From the NCBI GenBank assembly GCA_039583875.1, contig CM077151.1, positions 121,215,047 through 121,279,046 of the forward strand: a stretch of DNA of 64,000 nt, in the 5' to 3' direction. A program made the translations under genes and the position numbers. This stretch comes from Platanthera guangdongensis. Taxonomy: Eukaryota; Streptophyta; Magnoliopsida; Asparagales; Orchidaceae. Below, one piece after another: positions 46,161-58,120 of the stretch. Each line of letters starts with the position of its first letter. Positions within the stretch are counted from its first letter, which is position 1. Below the pieces are notes generated by a model. The model worked only from the letters and a program-made list of their open reading frames with translations. It had not been told where the DNA came from and ran no database searches.

Positions 46161-47399
46161 ATGCGTCGTGGGAGAACAACGCGATCGACTCCCCAGCCTG
46201 AGGGAGAGTCTTCTGGTAGTCAGAGCGCGTCCGTGATCGAAAGTCTGCGTCAGAGCAATGAGGCTTTGACTAGGCAGATAGACGCGATGCAGACTCAAAT
46301 TCAGTCCCTGGTGTCTGCTGCCGCGGTGCAGCAACCTGTCGCGCAAGAACCGGTGGTGAGTCCAGCTGTTCCTGCTCCTTTGGCGCCTCCAGTGGCATTG
46401 CCACCGGAGATGAACTTCATTTCCCACTTCCAGCGTTTGGGACATCCTACCTATGATGGTAGGGCAGACTTCATGGCCTTGGATGATTGGGTGATCGGCA
46501 TGGAGGAGATGTTCTTCTATTCAGGCATCTCCGAAGCTCCGAAGGTGATGGTGGCTGCTTATCAATTGAAGGGACTGGCGAAAGGTTGGTGGATCAGGGA
46601 GAAGGAAAGTCTTGTCGAGGGATGCTCGTGGGAGGTGTTTAAAGCCATGTTGCTTAAGAAGTTTCTCCCTTCGGTTGAGCGCGACCGATTGATGAACAGC
46701 TTCTTGCATCTGAAGCAGAGGCAGCTCACCGTCAGTGAGTATGAGATTGAGTTCAGCAAGTTGAGCAGGTTCTCCCCAGAATTGGTGGCTTCTGAGGAAG
46801 GAAGGGTTAAGCGGTTTTTGAGTGGTCTCACTGGCGACATCCAGCAGTGGGCTAGTGCTTATGGGTCAGGAACTTATGCTGAAGCAGTGGAGGCCGCTTT
46901 GAAGGCCGAGTCTATTGAAAAGATAAAGAATCGTGGACAACATGTGAAGAGTGATAAGAGGAAGTTGGACGATCGAGAGAGTTCAAAGGCATCACACTCG
47001 GACTCAAGGAAGAGGGGTATGGGGCACTGTAGCTTCTGTGGCAAGCGGGGTCATCCGTTCGAAAAGTGTTTCAAGAGGCTCGATACGCAGGAGCAGTCGA
47101 GGATTAGTGCGATTCAGGACGCACCCAAAGTTATCCCGGTATGCTCTTTCTGCTCTAAGCCCGGTCATGAGGCGGCCCGGTGTTTCAGGAAAACTGGGTG
47201 TTGTTTTCTATGTGGGCAGAGAGGCCATCGTAGGGCCGACTGCCCAAGCTCTCAAACCGTGACTTCAGCGGTTCCTCTGAAGACCTTGCCGCCGCCCCCC
47301 CGGATCGTGGACAAATGGAAGGGCAAGCTTAATGTGTTGACTAGAGATGAAGCTCAAGCTTCAGCACACGTGATATCTGGTCAGTTTCCTTCTTCCTAA
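46161..47399 (+). CDS. Gypsy gag, element G
   Basis: 412 residues from ATG 46,161 (MRRGRTTRSTPQPEGES) to TAA 47,397-47,399. Features: coiled-coil-like SLRQSNEALTRQIDAM (about 25-45); Ala/Pro/Val linker; retrotransposon gag domain (about 80-240; HPTYDGRADFMALDDWV, GLAKGWW, QRQLTVSEYEIEFSKL); three zinc knuckles CSFCGKRGHPFEKC, CSFCSKPGHEAARC and CFLCGQRGHRRADC (about 292-370); then a Pro patch LKTLPPPP. Forms the virus-like particle and binds element RNA. No internal stop. The last five codons and the stop are read from the predicted intron, so this is the unspliced product. Confidence 0.93.
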   Translation: MRRGRTTRSTPQPEGESSGSQSASVIESLRQSNEALTRQIDAMQTQIQSLVSAAAVQQPVAQEPVVSPAVPAPLAPPVALPPEMNFISHFQRLGHPTYDGRADFMALDDWVIGMEEMFFYSGISEAPKVMVAAYQLKGLAKGWWIREKESLVEGCSWEVFKAMLLKKFLPSVERDRLMNSFLHLKQRQLTVSEYEIEFSKLSRFSPELVASEEGRVKRFLSGLTGDIQQWASAYGSGTYAEAVEAALKAESIEKIKNRGQHVKSDKRKLDDRESSKASHSDSRKRGMGHCSFCGKRGHPFEKCFKRLDTQEQSRISAIQDAPKVIPVCSFCSKPGHEAARCFRKTGCCFLCGQRGHRRADCPSSQTVTSAVPLKTLPPPPRIVDKWKGKLNVLTRDEAQASAHVISGQFPSS

Positions 47400-47458
47400 C
47401 TTGTTCCCTTCCTTCTTGTTTTAGCTTACTAGTTGTTTGGGGATGCATGCTTGCTTAG
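47380..47458 (+). other. Predicted 79-nt intron at the gag/pol junction, element G
   Basis: Donor CTG|GTCAGT, pyrimidine-rich body, acceptor TTGCTTAG|G. Splicing joins V-I-S-G-E-F-K-V in phase and removes the gag stop. A second AG at 47,423-47,424 after a better pyrimidine tract would lead to an immediate TAG, so only the distal acceptor makes gag-pol. Confidence 0.78.
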
Positions 47459-50400
47459 GTGAATTCAAGGTGAAAAATAAGTGGGCGCGTGTCCTATTTG
47501 ATTCGGGAGCTTCTCACTCTTTTGTCGCTCAGAGTTTTGTTGATAGGCACCGATGGCCTGTTGATCGGTTGGATGATGCCTTGTCCGTTAAGTTTCCATC
47601 TGGAGAACAGGTTACGTCAGATCGGGGTATCCGGGAGTGCCCCATTTCCTTGGGTGGTGTCCAAGTTCTCGCAGATTTAAAGATGCTGGATTTGGCAGAC
47701 TTCGATGTGATTCTTGGAATGGATTGGTTGTCCAAATTTGATGCCGTGATCAAGTGCAAGGAGAAGCGGCTAGATTTCAAGTTGGGAGACGGTCGTCCAT
47801 TGAGTGTTTATGGCCTTCCTCGAAAGGGATCTCCAATTATATCCGCGGTACGTGCCCACCGAGCTTTATCATCTGGTTGTGAGGGTTTCTTGGTTTCTAT
47901 CAGTGCATTGGAAGCTTCTCGTGTTGAGCCAGCCGTGGAGGGCATCCCTGTGGTGCGAGAGTTTCCTGATGTTTTTCCTGATAAGCTTTTCGGTCTCCCT
48001 CCCGAAAGAGAGGTGGAGTTTTCTATAGACCTCGAGCCAGGCACCCGGCCCATTGCTAAGGCACCGTACCGCATGGCGCCTCGTGAGTTAGAAGAATTAC
48101 GTGTTCAGTTGGATGAGCTGCTGGAGTGTGGTTTCATTAGACCGAGTACTTCTCCATGGGCCGCTCCTGTTCTCTTTGTGAAAAAGAAGGACGGTTCCAT
48201 GAGGTTGTGTATCGATTACCGAGGGCTGAACAAGGTGACTATCAAGAATAGATATCCTTTGCCGCGGATTGACGACTTGTTCGACCAGCTGCGTGGGTGC
48301 ATCAGGTTCTCGAAGATTGATCTCCGTTCAGGCTACCACCAGATGATGGTTCGTGAGTCAGACATTCCTCTGACAGCTTTTAGATCCCGACACGGACATT
48401 TTGAGTTCCTCGTGTTATCCTTCGGTTTGACTAACGCGCCTTCTGCGTTCATGGATCTGATGAACCGTGTGTTCAAGGATTTCCTTGATCGTTTTGTGGT
48501 CGTCTTCGTCGACGACGTCCTCGTCTATTCTCGCAGCGATGAGGAGCATGCGCATCATTTGCGGTTGGTTCTGTCTGTCCTGAGAGAGCATAAGCTGTAT
48601 GCTAAGCTTAGCAAGTGCGAGTTTTGGCTGTCTCGGGTGTCCTTTTTAGGACATGTGGTGATCAAGGATGGAATCTCTGTTGATCCAGCCAAGATTTCAG
48701 CGGCGATGGATTGGAAGAGACCTTCTACACCAAAGGAGATCAGAAGTTTCTTGGGCTTGGCTGGATACTATAGGAGATTTGTGGAAGGTTTCTCCACGCT
48801 GTCCGCTCCGATGACGCGTCTGACGCAAAAGAGTGTCGCCTTCATTTGGAGTGATAAGTGTGAGGAGGCTTTCCAAGAGTTGAAGAGAAGGTTGTGCACT
48901 GCCCCAATTCTGATTCTGCCTATTGAGGGAGTGGAGTATGCAGTGTATGTTGATGCTTCACACATTGGACTTGGTTGTGTTTTGATGCAGGAGGGGAAGG
49001 TGATCGCCTATGGATCTAGGCAATTGAAGGTTCATGAGAAGAACTACCCTACTCATGATTTGGAGTTTGCGGCAGTGATCTATGCCCTGAAGCTGTGGAG
49101 GCATTTATTATATGGCGCCGTGTGTAAGATTTATACAGATCATAAAAGTCTGAAGTATGTATTCACACAAAAGGAGCTGAATTTGCGCCAGCGCCGGTGG
49201 TTGGAGTATGTGGCTGATTATGAAGTGGACATCCTCTATCATCCTGGTAAGGCCAATGTGGTGGCCGATGCTTTGAGTAGGAAGACGGCTCAGATATTTA
49301 ATTTATCGGTTCGAGCCTTGGTTGAGGAGTTTCTTTTGATGGATATTTCGGTGGCGAGCCGTGGCGAGCCCTCTGGCTGGGAAGCCGAGGTGCCTTATTG
49401 GATTTCTCTGACGAGATTGCATCAGAAGGATGACCTGGATTTGCAGCACTTGCGAGCTAGGACCAAGAAAGGAGAATTATCTGATTTCTCTATTGATGAG
49501 CTTGACACCCTCTTGTATAGAGGTAGATTCTGTATCCCGGCGGTCGGAGATATTCGAGTGATGATTTGCAACGAAGCTCACGGATCTAGCGTGGCTTACC
49601 ACCCGGGTTCCACCAAGATGTATAGAGATCTGAAGCAAATCATGTGGTGGTCGGGCATGAAGAATGACATCGCCAAATTTGTATCGGAGTGCTTCACGTG
49701 CAAGCGGGTGAAGGCCGATCATGGCAGGCCTGGAGGAAAATTGACCCCTTTGGAAGTTCCCATGTGGAAATGGGAGAGTATCTCGATGGACTTCATTACT
49801 GGATTACCGAGGTCACCTCGTGGACATGATTCTGTTTGGGTCATAGTGGACCGGTTGACGAAGTGTGCCCATTTCGTTCCCTTCAAGGTTGGCTATTCGA
49901 TGGAGAAGATTGCAGAGTTGTATGTGGATGAGGTCATTAGACTGCATGGCGTGCCTGTAAACATTGTGTCAGATCGGGACTCAAGATATATGTCGCGTTT
50001 CTGGCAGAGCTTGCATGGAGCTTTGGGCACCGACCTCCGGTATTCTACCGCTTATCATCCACAGACAAATGGTCAGACGGAGAGAGTGAATCAGATCGTG
50101 GAGGACATGATCAGGTGTTATATTCTGGATCATGGTGGCACATGGGATCAGCGCTTGAGATTGATGGAGTTTGCATATAATAACAGTTACCAAGAGAGTC
50201 TACAGATGGCACCTTTTGAAGCATTGTATGGGAGGCGCTGCAGGACTCCCTTATTTTGGGCCGAAGTCGGTGAGAGACCGTTGTTAGGTCCAGAAGCTTT
50301 GGTGGAAATGGAAGAGGCGGTGACTAATATTCAGGAGAAGCTCCGCGTTGCTCAGGAGCGGTATGAAAAGTATGCCAATCAAAGAAGGGCAGATCTGGAG

Positions 50401-50823
50401 TTTGAGGTTGGGAGCAGTGTTTTTCTGAAAGTCTCTCCGGTGCCAGGCGTTAAAAGATTTGGGAAGAACCACAAGTTGGATCCCAGATATGTTGGGCCAT
50501 TTCAGGTCGTTGAGCGCATCAGAGTGTCTGCTTATAGATTGGAGTTACCTGCTACCTTCCCTGGCGTCCATGATGTGTTTCATGTGAGTCAGTTGAGGAA
50601 GTGTGTCCGCAGCAATCGTCAAGTCCTCGATTCGGTGCCTCAGGTTCAGCCCAATTTGTCTTATGTTGAGGAACCTGTCCGTATTCTAGAGACTCAAGAG
50701 CGTGTGTTGCGGAGGAAATCCTTTCCCATGGTAAAAGTTCTCTGGCGAAATCATGACGTCGAGAGCGCGACATGGGAGTTGGAATCAGCTATGCCGGAGT
50801 CTCATCCGCACCTCTTCATTTAA
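47459..50823 (+). CDS. Gypsy pol polyprotein, element G (protease-RT-RNase H-integrase-chromodomain-like tail)
   Basis: Uninterrupted frame of about 1,120 codons. Without splicing the first ATG would be 47,443. Protease [10 protein letters not shown] (active Asp near residue 22); RT with [25 protein letters not shown] and catalytic [10 protein letters not shown] (about 357-366); RNase [11 protein letters not shown] and [10 protein letters not shown]; integrase H-H-C-C finger (HGSSVAYHP ... [11 protein letters not shown], about 710-765); integrase core [25 protein letters not shown] (about 784-886); VFHVSQL; a tail with [18 protein letters not shown], resembling the chromodomain position of Tekay/Del elements. 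All catalytic residues seen; a candidate active polyprotein. Confidence 0.95.
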
Positions 50824-50904
50824 TTATCCCAGGTGAAACTCTTCTTCCTGCACCGTTTATTTTGTCCCGATAATGTTTTCTGTTCGTACGTCAAGTTTCG
50901 GGAC

Positions 50905-50929
50905 GAAACTTTCTTTTAGGGGGAGTGGT
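50905..50929 (+). other. Polypurine tract of G
   Basis: ctttcttttagggggagtgg immediately before the 3' LTR; matches that of element I. Confidence 0.85.
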
Positions 50930-51605
50930 TGTAACGCCCCCGGTTTTTCCTAGTATTATTCTTTTGTCTGCTGACGTCATAATAGCGGAAGTGCGTTACG
51001 TGTCCGTGAGTTGACGGTGCGACGCCGTTTGTGTTTTTTTGTTTTGGCGTCCATTAGGTTTGACCGGCTAGATTTTGGGATATGCGTCGGAACCGAAATT
51101 TCTTTTACATCGGGAAGCTGAGTTATATAATTTCTGACTTGCTCGTCGAGTTTCGTCGCAATCCGAGCTTTTTTTTTGGAGTCTCGGCCCACGTTTGAAA
51201 TTCGGATAATTAAAAATTACCGTAACTTCGTTAGGCCATAACTCGAGTTCGGTGCGTCGGATTTTGATTCCGACTTCGTCGTTGGGTTCGTAGCATCGAC
51301 ATTCGCCTGCGACGCGAATTTTGTCCGTTTTGACGCGCGTTTGGGTCTTCGTAATAGTATAGAAATTATAAATAAATTTAATCTTTTTAGCTTTTCTGCG
51401 CTCAGAGATCTCCGAGCGGAGCTCAGAGATTTCTGCGCTTAGAGATCTCCGAGCGGAGCTCAGAGATCTCTGCGCTCAGAGATCTCCGAGCGGAGCTCAG
51501 AGATCTCTGCGCTCAGAGATCTCTGCGCTCAGAGATCTCCGAGCGGAGCTCAGAGATCTCTGAGCCTTCCTTTTCTTTCTTTGGATATAGCCCATTATAA
51601 TACTT

Positions 51606-51639
<34 letters not shown>

Positions 51640-53292
51640 ATATACTATAAGTTTTCTTCCTCCCGAAGCAAGAAACGAGCCCCCTTTTCCTTTCCCCTGT
51701 TCATTTCGGCCGAAGCAGTGCAGCGAATTCCTTTTTCTCGGGAGCCTTCCGACCGCCGCCGACGGAGCTCCGGTGCTCGGAATCGCGAGCCGAACATAGA
51801 TTCGGAAAGCTCTCGCTGAGATCTACGCGGTCGTGGTGAGTATTTCTACTTTCATGGAATTTCTCCGTTAGGGTTTTTGGCCCTAAACTTCTGTTTCGAC
51901 CTTATTATTGTAGATTTCTTTTTCTCGCCTTCGCTAGGGCCGATCTGCGTCGTGGTGCCTTCCGAAGTGCGGTTTCGGGTGGTTGAGGCAAGTGGTGATC
52001 TTGCTCTTCTCCTTTTTGCTACGTTTTGTTTTTCTCCTTTATGCTTCTAGCGAGTTTTCAAATGTTAAGTTCATTTTTTTGTTCGTTTAGCCCTTTCTCA
52101 TTACAATATCATTATCTTGTTTCTTAAAATCCTAAATTATTATCTGGTAGGCCTTATCTCTTGCCTTTGATTGAGTCATAAAATGATAAATCTGTTGGAG
52201 GTCGTACACGATGTTGGCGGTGCCACCAGTGCGATGCTCTTTTAAAATGATAAATCTGTTGGAGGTCGTACACGATGTTGGCGGTGCCACCGGTGCGATG
52301 CTCTGAGGGATGTGACGATGTGTGATGGTATTATCCCCGCACAGTTTCTCTTTTGATTTCTGATGAGCTGATCAGTCTCTTTAATTTGAATAAGATTAAT
52401 GATCTGAAAATGAATGTTATTTGTCTGTGGTGAGTTTGATTTTGTCCGTCTCCACTCATCTTTTGGCGGGCTCTTTTCCGATTGATTTCTATTGCTAGTT
52501 ATGACTAGTTTTGTTTAATCTGACCCTTGCAGCTAATGTTTCCCTCCGGTCTCGCGGAGGTTTGCTTACTTTCCTGTTTTTCTTCGTCGCTTGTAACTTG
52601 TTTCTGAGGTGTTCTTTCTTTGAATGCCTCAGGTTCTGGACTATAGCAGGTGTTAGTGGGAAGCTGCGTCAGTTGCCGTTTTCTGACCCTCTTGGGGTAG
52701 GGTTTTCTATGAGCTTGCCGACCCATGGGTTCGTGTCAGGTGTTGACGCCCATGGTGCCGCTTTGTTAAACTTTCTGCTACCTTGCTGCTGTTACTCTTT
52801 GATTGCTTTTGGACTCTTGTTCTGGAACGATTAGTTATGGCTTGGCTTGGGTGCCCCCTTGCTTAGATATGTTAAGGCAGTTGGAGCATTCCATACCATG
52901 ATTTGAAATGTTAATCTCATTACTTTCTGTGCATGATAAATCTACTTTTATGTACAGTAAATCTAGACGTCTGATACTGCATGGTGCACCTCACTTGGTC
53001 TTCACGAGCATTTAGGTCACCAAATGAATAAATTAAGTATTTTTCCACTGCGTAAAACTATATTTTCAAACCGTGGACTAGTTGATCCACCTAGCCGAGG
53101 GACACGGCTTCGCATATTGTGCATAAATTATATATGGATCATATTGAGTTTAAAAAATGATTTCTATAAGTTGCGAGAGACGATGAGTTGCCTTAACGTC
53201 AGTAGATGTCCCCTACGTGACGTGGCATCACAATGCGTAGTTTCCCCTACTCTGTTAGTGTTTTAAATGCTGGGAAAATGCGGGTTGTGACA
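50930..53292 (+). repeat. 3' LTR of G
   Basis: Nearly identical to the 5' LTR; the differences include palindrome unit order at 51,398-51,562, AT trinucleotide run length (about 51,605-51,640) and scattered single bases (about 1%). Confidence 0.95.
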
Positions 53293-53297
53293 ACAAT

Positions 53298-53659
53298 GGA
53301 GCCCCACATCCAGGAATATCATCTTGACTGCTTGGAAGGCTGCTAAGGACAATGTCCTGGATAGAGGCAAGTGGTATTCTGACCTGGAGTGGAGAAAACA
53401 TGAAAATAGGCAAGAGGCCATAGTACAATATAGAAGAAAGGCTAAACTGGGAAAGCTACCTCCTAATGCACATGAGCCTAGCAAGTATTTCCCTAAGCCT
53501 TATCACTATTTTGAAAGGCAGAAGATAAAGGCTGAAGAGCTGAAAAAGAAAGATCTCAAAGGAAAGAAGCCTACTGCTGCTGATGACAATGAAGCTCCAG
53601 TTCAAGCAAAGATTCAATCTGGAAAGGGGATTGTAATCAAGGAACCAGAGCAGCCATAG
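53298..53659 (+). pseudogene. Accessory ORF of element E, 3' part
   Basis: Continuation of 40,611-43,080 in the same frame once G and one ACAAT copy are ignored. The codon spanning the junction is Trp, giving the motif EQWSPTSRNIILTAW, then a DLEW motif and KYFPKPYHYFERQ and a Lys-rich tail ending GKGIVIKEPEQP at TAG 53,657-53,659. This C-terminal domain also occurs in A, B and H. Function unknown. No stop occurs inside this part. Confidence 0.8.
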
Positions 53660-53881
53660 GATAGCATTTTCTTAAGTTTACAATTTGTAATCATTTGTAT
53701 TAAACTCTATGTAAACTTTTGATTAATGAAAAGGTTGGAATTTGTAAGAACAAAGTTACATGTTCAAATCTATTACATTAATTGTTTTGAGATAATTGTT
53801 TTATACATGTTCTGTTCATACATGTTTAAGTATTTTCCCTGTCATATATTACTGTTTTACATCATACTGAGAATTTGTTGT
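53660..53881 (+). other. E 3' spacer between aORF and H insertion
   Basis: AT-rich non-coding, probably aORF 3' untranslated region. Ends with GTTGT (53,877-53,881), the left target duplication of H. The spacer resumes at 62,971. Confidence 0.7.
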
Positions 53882-55573
53882 TGAAAGTCCACCTAGTGTC
53901 AACTATCTTCACCTATGGGGGGGGAATAGGTGACGTGCAGCGTTTTTGCGGAATTTAAAATTGTACCTGCACAATAAAAATAAACAGCACAGCACACAGA
54001 ATACACAAGCTATTTATAGTGGTTCCCCGATTTGGGTACATCCACTTTCCCTCTTCGACCTATCTCCCAACAAGGGACGACTCGGTCTCTTCACCAACAG
54101 ATTGAAATCCAATCCTTGCACTATCGGAAGGAACCCTTTCACACGTAGGAGTCAACACTCCCACAACACGGGTTGCACCCAACCCTTACAACTAGGAACC
54201 TACGTTCCTTTACAACAAAAGTAAAACTAGAATGTACAAAAGATACAAACTACGTTTGGAGATTAAGGTGTCCCTCTTCGTTGACGACGTGTTCTTGAAG
54301 TCCACAAAGAGTCCACAACCCTAGATCTCTCTTGGCGAGGATCTCCCCGGAACCGGCGGCGGCAAGATGGGCGGCGGCTAGGTTCACGGGATCGGCGGCG
54401 ACGACGTTGTGCGGCTGCTGTACTTTGGAGATCCAAACTTCGTAGCGAAGCTAGCTAGGTCTACCAACGGTCACACTAGGATCAGTCGTCTCGATCGATT
54501 CGGATGGGGAAGGTTTTCCCGATCAACAAATCAAGAGACAAGAGATCTCCGGTTAGACACGTGAGACACTAAGCTTGGCTAAGCTTCTGTCGACCGGAGA
54601 TCTGGAAGAAACCTCGATCAAGACCGGCGATCAACTCTCTCGAGCGGCGACGGCGGCAGTGGAGCGGAACTCGCGATCTAGGTCACGTCGCGGCTCGTGT
54701 ATTTCTTTTCTTCTTCGCTACTTTTCTGTTCAAAAATACGCGTGTATTTATACACAAGTATACACCTTAAAGACCGTTGTGGGTCCCACCAGAAGAAACC
54801 CTAAGCCGGGTTCAAAACAGTGCCTGCGGCAAAGTACGGTCCAGGGGGTTTCCAGAAAAATGCCCAAGTCAAAATCGGCGAGAATCGAAGGTGATTCTCG
54901 ACGAATCGGCGAGAATCAATTAGTGATTCTCGACGATTCGTCGAGAATCACTAGTGATTCTCGACGATTCGTCGAGAATCACTAGTGATTCTCGCCGAAT
55001 CACTTGATGATTCTCGCCGAATCACTTGTTGATTCTCGACGAATATTACTTGGCCATGATCTGCTCAACGATGGGTTCGGCGAGAATCACTAGTGATTCT
55101 CGCCGAATCTTACTTGGCACCGCTTTGAGGTAGCCGGATAGAGTCGGCGAGAATCACTAATGATTCTCGACGATTCGGCGAGAATCACTAGTGATTCTCG
55201 CCGAATCGGCGAGAATCACTTGATGATTCTCGTCGATTTATACTTAGACGATTTTTCGTCTTTCCACCCAAGAGCTGCTCCTTGACCCATCCTTGCTCCT
55301 TGTCTGCTCTTGCATAGTTACAGCCCTGTACTTGAAAGTAAGTGCACTCCAATAGAGAGAGTACACGTAGGCCAACACATTGATCTGCTCAACGAGGGAT
55401 TACGTTGTGCAGACCCGTGTATATTGACCTACTGCACCCTGACATTGGTGTGCACTTAACGTGGAATAACTGCAAGCACAACTTGAAATATTTTATCAAA
55501 TACATTGTGAATTCATCTTAGCTTGACAGGTGACTTCCTCAAATCCAGGTAATTGTGGATACAATACCCAACA
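53882..55573 (-). repeat. 3' LTR of H
   Basis: Plus strand TGAAAGTCCACC to ATACCCAACA, followed by the polypurine complement aatctccccctatttg. TATA box GTATAAATAC (minus) at 54,744-54,753. Palindrome array 54,873-55,238. 1,692 bases against 1,636 for the 5' LTR, mainly because of array units. Confidence 0.93.
54873..55238. repeat. GATTCTCG(A/C)CGA inverted-repeat array in 3' LTR H
   Basis: About twenty half-units TCGGCGAGAATCAC and GTGATTCTCGACGA, facing each other across ACTAGT or CTTGAT to form hairpins such as GAGAATCACTAGTGATTCTC. The array ends about 120 bases before the TATA box. The 5' LTR copy (61,794-62,098) is about 60 bases shorter. Confidence 0.9.
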
Positions 55574-55825
55574 ATCTCCCCCTATTTGACGAAGCCAAAA
55601 TCCTACTAGCTAAGATGAATAACACCAACCAGATAATATAAACAACATTCAGAATTTAAATATGCAGCACAAGAGAATATAGGCAAACAGATCAAGACTT
55701 GAGTCATTCATAAATTCAAATACATATAAATATATATATATGTATATATAATCTCAAGATTGTTCATATAATAACAATAAACGTTAATTGTTCTTAAGAG
55801 AGAATGACAGACAATAAATTTTTGA

Positions 55826-58120
55826 CTATTTTTCTTTGGCTAAGTCATCCTTGAGTTTTTGAGCCAAATACTTCTTTCTTTGCCTCTCCATATACTCTTT
55901 GGGCTTCAGATAATATCTGGGAGGAGGAGCTTTATCTGCCGCAGTGTTGGTCCTGAAGAAGATGTTCCGTTTGGCTTCATAGGTCTTGTGCAGCTCCCAC
56001 TCATGCTGGCTGTATACATCGTTTCGATTGATTTCCCCTTGTTCTTGTAGCCAGAATGTGTCCAGTATGATACTCTTGGATACTGGACTCCACTTTTCGT
56101 TTCTTACTTCCTCCTCCTTCAGTCTGATTCTCTTTTCAGCTTGTGTTTCCTTTGATGTCCCTTCTTGCGATTTCCTCTTGTCCCTGGCTTTTGCTAGGGC
56201 TCCTTGATCAAACATTGCCATCAGTTTTGCCTTGGAGGAGGACCTAGCAGCCCTATGAACATCAGCTTCACTTACAGGAACTTCTTCAACACTGGCGCCC
56301 TCATCAGCCACAGTATTATCTTCAGGAGTAGGAGCACCCTGGGGATTTTCAGGGATATTAACGCCTAACGCTTGTTGGAGCATCCACCAGCAACTGTCAT
56401 AGACATATTTGTTTGACTGCTCAAAGTTGTTGATCATGACTTCCCGAAGCTCAGCCATCTTAGCTATATATTATTTCTCCCCCTTTTTGGCTTCGACTGC
56501 AATGGAGTTTGCATAAGAATGCAGTGACTCATCAATATGCTTCGTAGTCCTGGAGAATTCAGTGACCAAGGCCTGTTGATTGGTGTTAAGAGTTACCATA
56601 TTGCCATCAAACTTTTGAATGTTATTTGCTACGACATGAACATTCTGATTCACGACGGCGAGAGTATCGGTGTTCTTTTTCAATCCGTCCATAAGAAGAG
56701 TGACAGCTTGGCCGGCCGCTGTATACTTATCTTCAAACTTTTTTTCCATCACGTCCAGTTTGTGATTGATCTCCACCATGTTCTTGAGCATGAGATTCTC
56801 TGATTTCTTAATTCTGTTCAACATTTTATTTTGAGCTTTCTCAAAAGATGCTTTGAGCTCATCCACAATACCCTGAATGACATTCACGGTGTGATTGGCT
56901 AGATCATCTCGTAGTGGATGAGTCTGAGGCACTCCTTGGCCTTGCTCTTCATCAGATGCACCTGTAGAGCTGGACACGAGCACAGTCTCTAAGGGGGGAA
57001 TGCTTGCGGCCTCTGTAGATTTCTCGGACTCCCCCTCCACTGCTGCACCAATGTTCTCAGGGACGAACTCAGGAGCGTGCTTGTCAGATGGAACTTCAGT
57101 GATATCCTGAGTCTCCAATGCTTCCTGTCCCTCATTGCCTTCTTCCTCACCTTCATCATCCATTTGATCATTCTCATCAGCATTATCTTCCAACCCTTCG
57201 TCAGCAGTCTCCTCTACAGCATTACTTTCTTCTTATATATCCGCCACTGCATCTCTGGCTATCTGGGAGATGTCAGATACGATATTAGCATCAGTGGGTA
57301 CAGGCTCCCCCTCAATTCCTGCAGTCAAAGCATCATGAATTTCACTGGGGATAACTAAGGAATCAGCCACAGTTCCGTCCTCGGCTGGAGATACTTCCTG
57401 TTGTTCTACCACGGCAGCCTGCCCAATGCGCCTCTCCCATCTGTCAAAAACACTCGAGTCCATTTTCTTCAAGTACTGTAGAGGAACACCTTTACTCATG
57501 TCATACTTATCTCCGTTCAACTGATTGAGATACAGACTGATGATTCGGCCAAAGCTAGGAGATCTGAGGGTGTCCTTTATCTTCTCAAAAAGCAATGCCC
57601 ACCAGTTGAATCCTTTTCTGCAGACAATTGCCACCAGGATCTTGAACATGTCCGCAGAGATGTGGTCATGAGAACCCGGTTTGCATATGAGTACCTTCCC
57701 AACGATGTCTGACAGAAGTTTCCCTTCTTCATTCATATCCTTTCGCTTTATCGACCGAGTTCCTCGAGCGAGACCACAGAATAATAGAGTCCTGGTTTTG
57801 TCTTCTTCCTCAAGATAATCCTCGTGCTCCGAGCTAGTGAGCTGCAAGTATTGGGTTAGCTTGTTTGCAGACATCTTGATCGTTGCCCCTACAACCTTGC
57901 TCTTGATGAGAGAGTCTTCATTTCGGAGTCTAGCGGTAGCGAAGAACTCCAGCACTTCCTTGTCCAAGATTTTACACGGGTGCTCCAGTACGAATGAGAG
58001 TCCAGCCTCTTCCAGCATAATATTGATGTTTCTGAATTCGTCAGAGGCATGTGAGAACCCTGTTCGAACCAGCTCACATCCAGTGATCAGTCCAGCGGTT
58101 GTCCTTGGAGCCATCGCCAA
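55826..58120 (-). pseudogene. Accessory ORF of element H
   Basis: One minus frame of about 765 codons broken only by TAA at 57,233-57,235 and TAA near 56,471. N-terminal domain (MAMAPRTTAGLI; ILDKEVLEFF, LLSDIVGKVLICKPGSHDHI, GRIISLYLN) parallels E at about 25-30% by eye. Then an acidic region, long coiled-coil-like stretches (about 56,480-56,860), and the C-terminal domain (KWSPVSKSIILDTFW, QHEW, RYYLKPKEYMERQ). The start could also be the second Met. No membrane segment. Being kept in an element that has lost pol suggests a role in the life cycle, which is inference. Confidence 0.75.

Larger units (their letters stand above)
43081..53292 (+). mobile_element. Ty3/gypsy element G (Tekay/Del-like), complete, inserted in E accessory ORF
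   Basis: Two 2.36-kb LTRs about 1% different by eye, perfect 5-base target duplication, Met-tRNA primer site, gag, intron, uninterrupted pol, polypurine tract. The best-preserved element in the window and one of the youngest; it could be autonomous, although the primer site carries a base change. Confidence 0.96.
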
